The position numbers and the translations under genes are program-made. Positions 1 to 8,131 of a stretch of 64,000 nt of DNA are shown piece by piece (positions within the stretch are counted from its first letter, which is position 1; the number at the start of each line of letters is the position of its first letter). The notes under the pieces were generated by a model that saw nothing but the letters and a program-made list of their open reading frames with translations, had not been told where the DNA came from and did not search any database. Where the stretch lies: NCBI GenBank assembly GCA_027450045.1, contig DAIDKM010000004.1, positions 1 through 64,000 on the forward strand, in the 5' to 3' direction. Source of the stretch: Paludibacter sp. (lineage in GTDB: Bacteria; Bacteroidota; Bacteroidia; Bacteroidales; Paludibacteraceae).

Positions 1-1111
1 CGGAACGAAACCCGTCAGCAGGTGTGTTCAAACAATAGTCCACTAACTTATCGACCGTTGAAACAGCTACGTGCATGCGTGTGTCCGATGAAGCATAATA
101 GATAAACACCGTGCCGTCGTCGTCGGCAATCCAGCCATTAGAAAAGAGTACGTTGGAAACATCGCCGATGCGTTCTTCGCCTTCAGGAGCCATAAAATAA
201 CCACCCGGGGAAGCTATTAATTTGGAAGGATCTTCCAAATCAGTCATGTACATATATAAAACATAGCGAAGGCCGGCAGCACATGGACGGACGCCATGAG
301 CAAGATGTACCCACCCTTTCTTTGTTTTAATAGGATGAGGTCCTTCGCCGTTTTTCAACTCTTTCACCGTGTGATAATAACGGGAATCAAGAATTTCTTC
401 GTGGGTAATGACGGCATGTTCAATGTCGTCAATCAACGCCCAACCGATGCCGCCACCGGAACCGGCATCGATAAAACTATCCTGTGGGCGTGTGTAAAGT
501 GCGTATTTCCCGTTGATAAATTCGGGATGCAGCACCACGTTTCGTTGTTGACTTTTTGATTTCAGATCGGGCAACCGCTCCCATGTGATCAAATCTTTGG
601 TTCGTGAAATAGCCGCTGCCGCCACAGCGGAAGAGAGATCTCCTTTGTGAGCGTTAGGGTCTTTGCGCTCCGAACAAAAAACGCCATATATCCAACCGTC
701 CTCGTGTGCCGTGAGGCGCATGTCATAGATATTAACATCCGGTTCATCGGTTTCAGGCATAGAAACCGGATTATCCCAAAAACGAAAATTATCCACTCCA
801 TTAGGACTTTCGGCAACAGCAAAAAATGATTTACGGTCGGCTCCTTCCACTCTTGCTACAAGGTAATATTTCCCGTTTAATTTAATAGCTCCCGCATTGA
901 ATACTCCGTTGATCATCGTGCGTTCCATTAGGAAAGGATTAGTATCGGGGTTTAAGTCATATCGCCAAAAGAGCGGGGTGTGAGCAGCCGTTAAAACCGG
1001 GAATTGATACCGGTGGTAAATGCCGTTTCCGCATTGAGGTTGGTTTTGACGCGAAAGTAGCGACTCATGTTGTTGAAATAATTCTTGAATTCTTTTATTA
1101 AAATCGTTCAT
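1..1111 (-). CDS. GH130 4-O-beta-D-mannosyl-D-glucose phosphorylase, 3' end cut by window edge
   Basis: I translated this by hand from the ATG at 1111; about 370 codons are visible and the C-terminus lies beyond base 1. GH130 enzymes of this type cleave mannosyl-beta-1,4-glucose with phosphate, giving mannose-1-phosphate and glucose, in the cytoplasm. Recognisable stretches are [12 protein letters not shown] near residue 129 (the Asp at about 130 corresponds to the general acid of the Bacteroides fragilis enzyme), [62 protein letters not shown] and [19 protein letters not shown]. There is no signal peptide, as expected for a cytosolic enzyme. It is the last visible gene of a five-gene run and starts 48 bases after the GH26 mannanase stop. 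In the known mannan pathway this enzyme works after a cellobiose 2-epimerase, which is not in the window. Family call is sure; substrate is inferred from the resemblance and from the GH26 neighbour. Confidence 0.92.
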   Translation of the reverse strand, partial: MNDFNKRIQELFQQHESLLSRQNQPQCGNGIYHRYQFPVLTAAHTPLFWRYDLNPDTNPFLMERTMINGVFNAGAIKLNGKYYLVARVEGADRKSFFAVAESPNGVDNFRFWDNPVSMPETDEPDVNIYDMRLTAHEDGWIYGVFCSERKDPNAHKGDLSSAVAAAAISRTKDLITWERLPDLKSKSQQRNVVLHPEFINGKYALYTRPQDSFIDAGSGGGIGWALIDDIEHAVITHEEILDSRYYHTVKELKNGEGPHPIKTKKGWVHLAHGVRPCAAGLRYVLYMYMTDLEDPSKLIASPGGYFMAPEGEERIGDVSNVLFSNGWIADDDGTVFIYYASSDTRMHVAVSTVDKLVDYCLNTPADGFRS

Positions 1112-1159
1112 AATGAGAAATATAATGAGATGATATGGTTTTTGGTATATGTAATTCTT

Positions 1160-2263
1160 TTAGCGATACATGTTTGGCAATTGACTCTCGAATATCATTT
1201 TCGGATTCTTTTTGAATGCTTGAAAATCTTGTGCGCTTCCTTGTCCCGGGTATGGTGCAAAAAATTGAGTTGGTCCATCGCACGCATTCCTCCACACCAA
1301 TACATAGGCAATGGGAATATTTTCAATGGCTTTCCATAAATTATTTGTCCACCAATCATTTATGTAAACGTTGTATATTCCTGTTTCGCTAAGAACCGCC
1401 ACTTTATGTCTTTGTTTAGCTGCCTGGACCATGAATGACAGGTCGCGACGAGTATCGGCAATGTATCTTTCTGAAGCATTCTCGCCTTTATCCTGATAAA
1501 TGTCAATGCCCAAAATATCAACATACTTATCGCCAGGGTAGCGTTCAAAATAGGCTTGCGAGGTAGGAACATCCGTCGGTGAATAGATATACAAAAGATT
1601 ATGCACCCCTTTCTTTTCCAAATAATTGACTGTATAACGCCAAAGATCAACATATTGTTTTGCCGTGCATTGTTGATTCCCCCACCAGAACCAGCCACCG
1701 GTCAATTCATGAAATGGGCGAAACATAATAGGAATGAGTCTTCCGTGGTCATCACGTAAACTAAGGAAGAAATGAGTCAGGCGATTTAACCATTCGTTGA
1801 ACATGGTGTGTTTAGCGCCTCCCGGCAGGACACTTTCAACTGCTGTCGTCGTTTTTGCATCCCAGGCAGTTCCTCCAAGCGGGTTATTAAGGTGCCAACT
1901 CATCGTGTTCACAGCACCGCGACGATACACTTCTTTGATACGGGAGCGAAGCGTGTCAAAATTCACCGAATCGAGCGAGTTGGAATGCCCAAGTTCCAAG
2001 TGGCCTAACTCCCAGCCGAAAACAGCCGGATAATCGCCGCATACGCTTTTTATATCAGAGCGGTTCCAATCATATTTCCATCCAACGCCATAAAGAGCAT
2101 CGTCTTGATGGCCAAACATGATCCCTGTATGGGTCATTCTTTTCAAATTAGTATAAAGCGCTTTAGTCGCCTTCGTTGCATGGGGATCAATCGGAGCTGC
2201 ATGGGTGAGTAATCCGCCCATTATGAAGCTACCGATAAACAAAGAAAAGATTTTGAGTTTCAT
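1160..2263 (-). CDS. GH26 endo-beta-1,4-mannanase
   Basis: A 367-residue glycoside hydrolase of family 26, expected to cut beta-1,4-mannan chains and release mannobiose. A signal peptide with a hydrophobic core at residues 5-20 is visible, so the protein is exported to the periplasm or beyond. The family pattern is clear: WHLNNP at 123-128, FRPFHE at 181-186 with E186 as acid/base, a WFWWG substrate-binding run at 191-195, and VLSETG at 290-295 with E293 as nucleophile. The length matches single-domain Bacteroides ManA-type enzymes. It sits 47 bases downstream of the GH5 gene and directly upstream of the GH130 phosphorylase, the pairing known for mannobiose catabolism in Bacteroides fragilis. 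No accessory carbohydrate-binding module is present, unlike the second GH26 at 8132-9844. Confidence 0.93.
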   Translation of the reverse strand: MKLKIFSLFIGSFIMGGLLTHAAPIDPHATKATKALYTNLKRMTHTGIMFGHQDDALYGVGWKYDWNRSDIKSVCGDYPAVFGWELGHLELGHSNSLDSVNFDTLRSRIKEVYRRGAVNTMSWHLNNPLGGTAWDAKTTTAVESVLPGGAKHTMFNEWLNRLTHFFLSLRDDHGRLIPIMFRPFHELTGGWFWWGNQQCTAKQYVDLWRYTVNYLEKKGVHNLLYIYSPTDVPTSQAYFERYPGDKYVDILGIDIYQDKGENASERYIADTRRDLSFMVQAAKQRHKVAVLSETGIYNVYINDWWTNNLWKAIENIPIAYVLVWRNACDGPTQFFAPYPGQGSAQDFQAFKKNPKMIFESQLPNMYR

Positions 2264-2310
2264 TTAGTTTATCAATTAATGAATTCGATCTGTTATTCCC
2301 GATGAAAAGG

Positions 2311-3357
2311 TTATTTGTGGTTGTGGTAACTTCTTAGTTTATTGCGCACGTAATTTCCTGATTCTGTTAATTGAGACTTTGTCCAGCCTCCTTTTGCAGG
2401 CGCCCCGGGTTTCAGTATTGAGCACAATTCGCCCGGTTTGGCAGAAACCGACCAATTTATCCAACTGATCTTGTTATCATCGCAAAACTTCCACCAAGCA
2501 TTCCACTGCTTATAATCGAAATGCCCGCTGCCGGATGCTTCCGACCCATTGCACTCGGTAATAAAGATGGGAATCTCTTTGTTTAATGCGTAAGCGCAAT
2601 CGTCTCGCAGCCATTGCCCGTGTGTTGCGGCATAAAAGTGCACCGTGTACATGATATTGGAATAGCCTGCTAAAGGGGAATCGGCAACTTCACGGATTTT
2701 TTGATCCCAAAAAGGACAGCCAACAATAATGATATTTTTTTTGTCATATTGTCGAATGGCAGGAATCACTGCGTTGGCGTAGCCTTTAACTTCCGGCCAT
2801 GTTTGGGTGTTGTTCGGTTCATTGATGATTTCGTAGATTATGTTGGGATAATTCCCATACATTTGCGCCATTTTATTAAAAAATGCGACGGCTTCTTTTT
2901 GATGAAACGCTTCACAATGCCAATCGATCAACACATAAATCCCATCTTTAATGGCTGCATCGACTACGGTTCTCATTAGATTGACTTGCGTGGATGAATC
3001 GTTCAAATAGCCGGGATGCGTATCAATTCCCATCGAAGCCCTTACCACGTCAACTTTCCAGTCAGATGCTAACCATGACACAACGTTCGCATTCCAATAC
3101 TGCGGCCACCACGTGCTCCATCCAAAACCCTGACCGTGCAGAACGATGTCATTCCCGTTTTTATCCTTCATATACCTGCCGGAAACTGAAAGTTGCCCGT
3201 ATTTCTCAACCGGCGTTTTGGTTGAAACTAGTATTGATTCTTTAGCCTTATTTGTTTTTGCATCTGCTTTTGTGAACGAACTCACTAAGAATCCAAGCAT
3301 CAGAACAATCATCATTGAGGCCAGTATCCGGGAAAATCGGAAATGCTTTCTTTTCAT
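2311..3357 (-). CDS. GH5 endo-beta-1,4-glucanase (subfamily 2-like)
   Basis: A 348-residue secreted GH5 enzyme. Residues 1-32 form a signal peptide with a long hydrophobic core. The catalytic domain starts near residue 60 with LHGQGFGWSTWWPQYWN and DWKVDVVRASMGI, a layout typical of GH5_2 endoglucanases. YEIINEP carries the acid/base E180, VHFYAATHG at 239-246 provides the conserved His and Tyr, and FITECNG carries the nucleophile E268. GH5_2 members mainly cut cellulose, mixed-linkage glucan or glucomannan; beside GH26 and GH130, glucomannan backbone cleavage is the most natural role, but this is inference. It lies only 6 bases from the GH31 stop, so the two genes are surely co-transcribed. 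Confidence 0.85.
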   Translation of the reverse strand: MKRKHFRFSRILASMMIVLMLGFLVSSFTKADAKTNKAKESILVSTKTPVEKYGQLSVSGRYMKDKNGNDIVLHGQGFGWSTWWPQYWNANVVSWLASDWKVDVVRASMGIDTHPGYLNDSSTQVNLMRTVVDAAIKDGIYVLIDWHCEAFHQKEAVAFFNKMAQMYGNYPNIIYEIINEPNNTQTWPEVKGYANAVIPAIRQYDKKNIIIVGCPFWDQKIREVADSPLAGYSNIMYTVHFYAATHGQWLRDDCAYALNKEIPIFITECNGSEASGSGHFDYKQWNAWWKFCDDNKISWINWSVSAKPGELCSILKPGAPAKGGWTKSQLTESGNYVRNKLRSYHNHK

Positions 3358-3363
3358 GATCGA

Positions 3364-5760
3364 TTATAATTGGATGGTTTTCTCATTCCCATCGTATTGA
3401 ACCGTTTTATCGGGATTTTTGGATATAGCAATGCCTGTTCCTTTCGTTGGGGTTACGATGATTATGTGGAAGGTTCTTTCTTTCAACATCCCGGGGAAAC
3501 TGCCTTGACGTTTGCCAATGATCAATTCACGTTTGGCATTGTCCCATTTGAAGAAAATGGTGGCATAAACGCCTTTTTCATAATCGTAGGTGTTGTTTTC
3601 ATCTTCATAAAGGGTGAAACTCCCGTTGGAGCCAGGGTAAATTCGTAGCTCAAGCGGATTGGCAGGTTTTTCGGTTGCATACTGAAGGAATGGCCCCATG
3701 GGAACGATAGAACCGGCTTTTATAAACAGAGGCAATGTTTCAATCGGCGCTTTGGCATGAATCGTTTGTCCGCCCTTGTAGGGTTTCCCTGTCCAGAAAT
3801 CATACCATGTGGCCGATTTTGGCAGATATACTTTTCGGGTGTCCTGAATTGGGTTGCCGTTTCCCTGATTCATCATGCTGTGCGTGACAGGACTTACCAG
3901 AAATGCAGAACCAAACATGTATTCATCAGGAATGGAATAGACATTGGCATCGTTTCTGAAATCGAATGCCAACGAACGCATGATGGTGTAGCCCTGATGA
4001 GTTACTTGCCACGAAAGCGAATAGATGTAAGGCATCAATCGGTAACGAAGGTTGTCGTAATTGAGCAGGATGGCTTTTGTTTTTGCATCCCAATTGTTAG
4101 AGAATAAAGCTCTTTCTCCTTTCCCGTGAATCCGGAAGATGGGACAAAACGTTCCGAATTGGAACCAGCGGGTAAATAATTCACGGTTAGCAGGCGTTGA
4201 CCAATCGGGCGCTGCCCAATTTAAGTGATAGCCCCCAATATCGGATGTCCAGTAAGGGATTCCCGAAGCGCAGGCGTTGATCCCTTGCGGAACCTGACTC
4301 TTGAATGCTCTCCATGTACAGGTTATATCTGATGACCATAAAGTGGTTGCATTCCGTTGCTGGCCTGCAAAGGCCTGACGAACTAAGAAGAAAGCCCGTT
4401 TGCCCGGAATGTCTTTTCTCCAGTTATGGTACAAACCGGTGGTATGCATTAATGAATAGGTGTTGAAATAATCAATCCCTTTCCCGATTGCAAAGTTGCA
4501 TTGTTTTCTTGCATCAAGCAGATTGCCGTTGTCCGGTTCGCACTGATCCACCCACCACGCATCCCAACCGTCACGGGCAATTAAGCTGTCTCTGGCTTGT
4601 TGCCAGTACATCAGACGCGATTTGTGGCTGTAAGGATCGTAATAGCTGTCGTATGTGTGTGTCATGATATTGTCCCAGGTAATCGTGGTCAGATTGCCCG
4701 CTTTCAACATGGCATTGTAATCTGCCGTGCCTTTGGCAAAAACAGGCCATATCGAAATCATGGCGTGAACATGGGCATTGTGTAATTCGTCGATCATCTC
4801 TTTTGGGTTGGGATATCTTGCCGGCCACATCACATGGGATCCAATCACATCCGGTTCCCAGTAAAACCAATCCTGCACGATGCAATCAACGGGAATTTTA
4901 TTGTTGCGATAGTTGTCTTTTACCGATAAAATCTCTGCCTGACTTTTATACCGGTCTTGTGACTGGAAAAGGCCAAACGACCATTTTGGAAACATCGGCG
5001 CCTCGCCTGTCGCGTCACGGTAAGAGGCAATGATACGATCGAAACCTGGGCCGTAGATAAAGTAATAATCGACCATTTTGCCGCTTTCCGATACATATTG
5101 GTATTTGGTGTTGTTGGCTTTGGCGCCATAAAAGTTAGAGGCGGCATAGTTGTCCCACATCAAGCCGTACCCTTTATTTGACAAAAGAACAGGAATGGCT
5201 CCGGTCATGTATCGGATTGCCATATCCTGGTTACGCCCTTTGTAATTGATGGAAAGCGTGTCTTCAGGATGGCATCCTAATCCGAATAAAGCCTCGTCAG
5301 AGGGAGAATTAAACTCTGTGCTGCATGAGTAGGTGGAAATGCCGGCTACGGTATCTTTCCTCATGGTGGTTCCGTTGGCGCCATCTTCGGAAAGAATCGT
5401 TTTCCCGTTCAAATCGGCAAACGTAATGCCATTGTTGCTTTTGTTGACTTTAATCTTGAGGTTTGCGGTAGTGATGGTAACCTCATCTTTGTTCCCTGTA
5501 ACAGTAAACGGTGGGGTGGTTTCCCATGGATTGGTTACCACCAACGATGGCCTTGGAAAAAACTCCGGCAACGCGGTGTATTTTACCTCTACAATGTTGT
5601 CCTTGCAAATTTTCACGTTCAATAGTCCTTTGTCCAGCTTAAAAAGCACGCCATCGTGTTCTTTGGTATAAGAGGTCACGGATGCTTTTGCCATGTTCGG
5701 TATTGCAATGGCAAAAACGAAGGCAACAATGGTAAAAAATTTTGTCGTTAATAGTTTCAT
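3364..5760 (-). CDS. GH31 alpha-glycosidase (alpha-xylosidase-like)
   Basis: A 798-residue GH31 enzyme that removes alpha-linked side sugars. Residues 1-26 form a signal peptide. The N-terminal beta-sandwich is followed by the (beta/alpha)8 barrel from about residue 255 (FPKWSFGLFQSQDRY). The nucleophile is D405 in WWVDQCEPD, and D478 in WSSDITCTW is the likely acid/base. RIHGKGER and the C-terminal beta domains follow the standard order. The WWVDxxEPD signature resembles the GH31 branch that contains xyloglucan alpha-xylosidases, but no PA14 insert is seen. GH31 also contains alpha-galactosidases (for example in Pseudopedobacter), and no GH27, GH36 or GH97 enzyme exists in the window, so galactomannan debranching is a real alternative. 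It is in an operon with GH5, GH26 and GH130. Confidence 0.85.
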   Translation of the reverse strand: MKLLTTKFFTIVAFVFAIAIPNMAKASVTSYTKEHDGVLFKLDKGLLNVKICKDNIVEVKYTALPEFFPRPSLVVTNPWETTPPFTVTGNKDEVTITTANLKIKVNKSNNGITFADLNGKTILSEDGANGTTMRKDTVAGISTYSCSTEFNSPSDEALFGLGCHPEDTLSINYKGRNQDMAIRYMTGAIPVLLSNKGYGLMWDNYAASNFYGAKANNTKYQYVSESGKMVDYYFIYGPGFDRIIASYRDATGEAPMFPKWSFGLFQSQDRYKSQAEILSVKDNYRNNKIPVDCIVQDWFYWEPDVIGSHVMWPARYPNPKEMIDELHNAHVHAMISIWPVFAKGTADYNAMLKAGNLTTITWDNIMTHTYDSYYDPYSHKSRLMYWQQARDSLIARDGWDAWWVDQCEPDNGNLLDARKQCNFAIGKGIDYFNTYSLMHTTGLYHNWRKDIPGKRAFFLVRQAFAGQQRNATTLWSSDITCTWRAFKSQVPQGINACASGIPYWTSDIGGYHLNWAAPDWSTPANRELFTRWFQFGTFCPIFRIHGKGERALFSNNWDAKTKAILLNYDNLRYRLMPYIYSLSWQVTHQGYTIMRSLAFDFRNDANVYSIPDEYMFGSAFLVSPVTHSMMNQGNGNPIQDTRKVYLPKSATWYDFWTGKPYKGGQTIHAKAPIETLPLFIKAGSIVPMGPFLQYATEKPANPLELRIYPGSNGSFTLYEDENNTYDYEKGVYATIFFKWDNAKRELIIGKRQGSFPGMLKERTFHIIIVTPTKGTGIAISKNPDKTVQYDGNEKTIQL

Positions 5761-5826
5761 AAGCTTGATATTATGTTAGACAGAAAATAGTTGGTGTCAA
5801 TCTGAAACATGAGTTCTTCAATCCCT

Positions 5827-7578
5827 TTATTTCGTATCAATCATTAAAAAGACGGCTCCCCATGCAGGAACGGAAACTTTGATGCCTCCTGATGTTAATG
5901 CCGAAAAGGCATTCAAGGTTGCATAATTCGCAGGCCCACCCGCCACAACTGAAGGGCCTGCCCCATTGACAAATACTTTTCTCGAGAAATCGCCGTTATC
6001 AGTGCCGCCTGCTAATGAATACCAATAGAAACGACTACCCATCCTGAAATTTTTGAAATTCACCTGAACAACTTGTGCCGTGCCGGAGGTATTCATCAAT
6101 GCCACACTTGCCTGTCCCGAAGTATAAGTTGATGCATAAGCCTTTACATAACTACTTCCGGTTGCCGTAGCATTCACCAAACGATCGCCAATACACTTTT
6201 GGAAATAATACATATAATAGAAAGAAGGCCTCGGAGTCCATTGTGCAATTCCCGTCTCATCTCCGGCGCTGAAAAGGCCCATGTCATTACCATTTGACCA
6301 CCCATTTACTAAATCCCAACGGGCAGACAATCCAAATTTATTCTTTATAGCTTCGGCTTGTACAATCACTGCAAATGTTCCACTGACATTTGAAACTTGC
6401 TGCATTGAATCCACTGCGTTCATGTTCCACTCCGACATGATAATAGGTTTAATAGTCCCTCCATTATTTTGAATTTCACTTTGCATGAAAGTCATCATCT
6501 GGGCAGGTACCGTAGCAGCAGAACTCAACACGGTAGCAGCATTTGATTTTTGCCCATACGGGGTAATGTAATTATGTCCGATGTAAAAGTCAGGTGAATT
6601 GTTGACTGCCGGTATCATCGTCGAATTCCATGTTTGGGTGGTAGCCGTTTGCCACGATTGGGTAGGCGATTCTTGTTCCACAGCGCCGATATAAATTGTT
6701 TTCCCGATTTGTGCAGCCGCAGCTCTCATAGAATCGGCAAATACTTTAAAATGCTGTCCATACAACCCTCCGGTCAAATACTCGGGTTGACCATCTTGGT
6801 TAGCGCCGGTATCAATTCGGTATCCCCATTCCCAGTTGCCATAGTTTTCGTTTCCTATTTCCCAATACTTTGTGCGCCCATTATCGTAGCGCATCCAATC
6901 GGCCGCTAAATGTGCAGCTACCTGAACGGGATGAAGCCCCGTGCCATAACGTGCATATCCATAATTTACCGTAATAAGGCCAACGCTGTTTGTTGCTTTT
7001 AGCACTGCATAATAGTCATCTACCGTACCTTGCCAGTTATTGGACGTTTCTCCGTATGTATATAAATTGCTCGTTGTGTAGGTTCCATCAGCATTTCGCA
7101 AACGTGTCGGGGCATCTGCCGGTGGCATATTTTGTTTGCAATTCCAAAAAAAAGCATCACTCCCGCTTCCGGCAGGAAAACGAATCACGTGAGGATTTAA
7201 AGCTGTCAATGGTGTCATAAATGCAGGTACACTATACATAGGCCCCATCCAGTTATTGGCATTTTGACCAAAGATAGTTAACGGTATTTTCGTGATTACC
7301 TGTGAAGCATCGACCGACACGGTTGTTGTTGGAGCTGAAGCAGGAAGCGTCCCCTGTGTATAGGAAGGAGCTGCGTAGGCTTTTGGCTGCCAATTATCTA
7401 AAAAGAAACCAATGGTAGGAGCTACCGGAGGATCAACGGGAGCTACAATGGTTGTGTCGGTTGTCGTTGGGGGGGTAGTCGAGACAATGCTGGCCTTTGA
7501 ACAAGAAAGCAAACCCACCATTGCCAAAGGGATTAAAGCAATAAAAGTATTCATAATGGTTGATCGTATTCTTTTCAT
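5827..7578 (-). CDS. Clan GH-A glycoside hydrolase lipoprotein, family uncertain
   Basis: A 583-residue lipoprotein: the signal peptide ends in LLSC with Cys26 as lipidation site, followed by a Thr/Pro-rich linker to about residue 55. The core has features of retaining clan-A enzymes: IFGQNANNWMG at 102-112, VIRFPAGSGSD at 131-141, YWEIGNENYG at 238-247 (E244 probable acid/base) and MSEWNMN at 381-387 (E383 probable nucleophile). The C-terminal third looks like a beta-sandwich. This resembles GH51, GH39 or GH79-like proteins, yet I cannot assign it to one family, so the substrate is open (arabinofuranosyl, glucuronyl or mannosyl linkages are all possible). It is the first gene of the operon running down to GH130, about 360 bases downstream of a predicted activator-type promoter. 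Confidence 0.65.
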   Translation of the reverse strand: MKRIRSTIMNTFIALIPLAMVGLLSCSKASIVSTTPPTTTDTTIVAPVDPPVAPTIGFFLDNWQPKAYAAPSYTQGTLPASAPTTTVSVDASQVITKIPLTIFGQNANNWMGPMYSVPAFMTPLTALNPHVIRFPAGSGSDAFFWNCKQNMPPADAPTRLRNADGTYTTSNLYTYGETSNNWQGTVDDYYAVLKATNSVGLITVNYGYARYGTGLHPVQVAAHLAADWMRYDNGRTKYWEIGNENYGNWEWGYRIDTGANQDGQPEYLTGGLYGQHFKVFADSMRAAAAQIGKTIYIGAVEQESPTQSWQTATTQTWNSTMIPAVNNSPDFYIGHNYITPYGQKSNAATVLSSAATVPAQMMTFMQSEIQNNGGTIKPIIMSEWNMNAVDSMQQVSNVSGTFAVIVQAEAIKNKFGLSARWDLVNGWSNGNDMGLFSAGDETGIAQWTPRPSFYYMYYFQKCIGDRLVNATATGSSYVKAYASTYTSGQASVALMNTSGTAQVVQVNFKNFRMGSRFYWYSLAGGTDNGDFSRKVFVNGAGPSVVAGGPANYATLNAFSALTSGGIKVSVPAWGAVFLMIDTK

Positions 7579-8131
7579 AATGGATGTGTCGGTTGTGTTT
7601 TTGTATAGATTGGACGCCCAAGTGTTAGCCTCAAATCCCCTTGTTCTTGTAAAAGCTAAAAGGCAGATTTTTAATTAATAGAATAGGCGTACGGCGGTTA
7701 ATGCTCTTGTCATACACTAATGAGAGACAAGTCTAATCATACCCATTAACTACATTGTACACATTGCATTAAAAATCAAAACTACCCAGACTAACTATAT
7801 TTATTATCAAGCTTTATATCTTTTCAAACTCCTTGAGAAAGTTACTTCAAGTGAATACCTTAAAGTATCAAATCTTTTTTAGTTGTGTTACTTTCCCAAT
7901 AAGCTACTTTGTGGCTTGGCGTTGCATTTCTCAAATTTACGTTGCAAATGTATTGATTCCCAAATGAATTTCGTAATACGATTTTAGCAAAAAATGGTAC
8001 TATCTATCCACATTGCATAAAAAGTCGTCAAGAAATCGCTTTTATGATATGTCATCATGGATTTTACTTTGTAATTGTAATTCGCCAAATATCTTTTGGG
8101 GTAACATGCTCAGTAGTATCTCCCATTCTGC
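7579..8131 (-). other. Gene-free region with operon leader
   Basis: The 553 bases between two minus-strand genes hold a predicted promoter with activator half-sites at 7945-8001. A leader of about 360 bases follows before the ATG at 7578. Bases 8002-8131 form the downstream end of the T9SS-mannanase gene; I see no convincing terminator hairpin there. No coding sequence is supportable in the leader. Confidence 0.6.
7945..8001 (-). promoter_or_regulatory. Activator-type promoter A (glycosidase operon)
   Basis: Read on the minus strand: AGTAC, a core TTTGCTAAAA, GTAT exactly 21 bases after the first half-site, then N20 and the -7 box TACATTTG (7945-7952). The -33 position reads TAC instead of TTG, so the promoter probably depends strongly on an activator. 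The same arrangement occurs at 18160-18216 and 43057-43113. It faces the clan-A glycosidase at 5827-7578. Confidence 0.7.
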
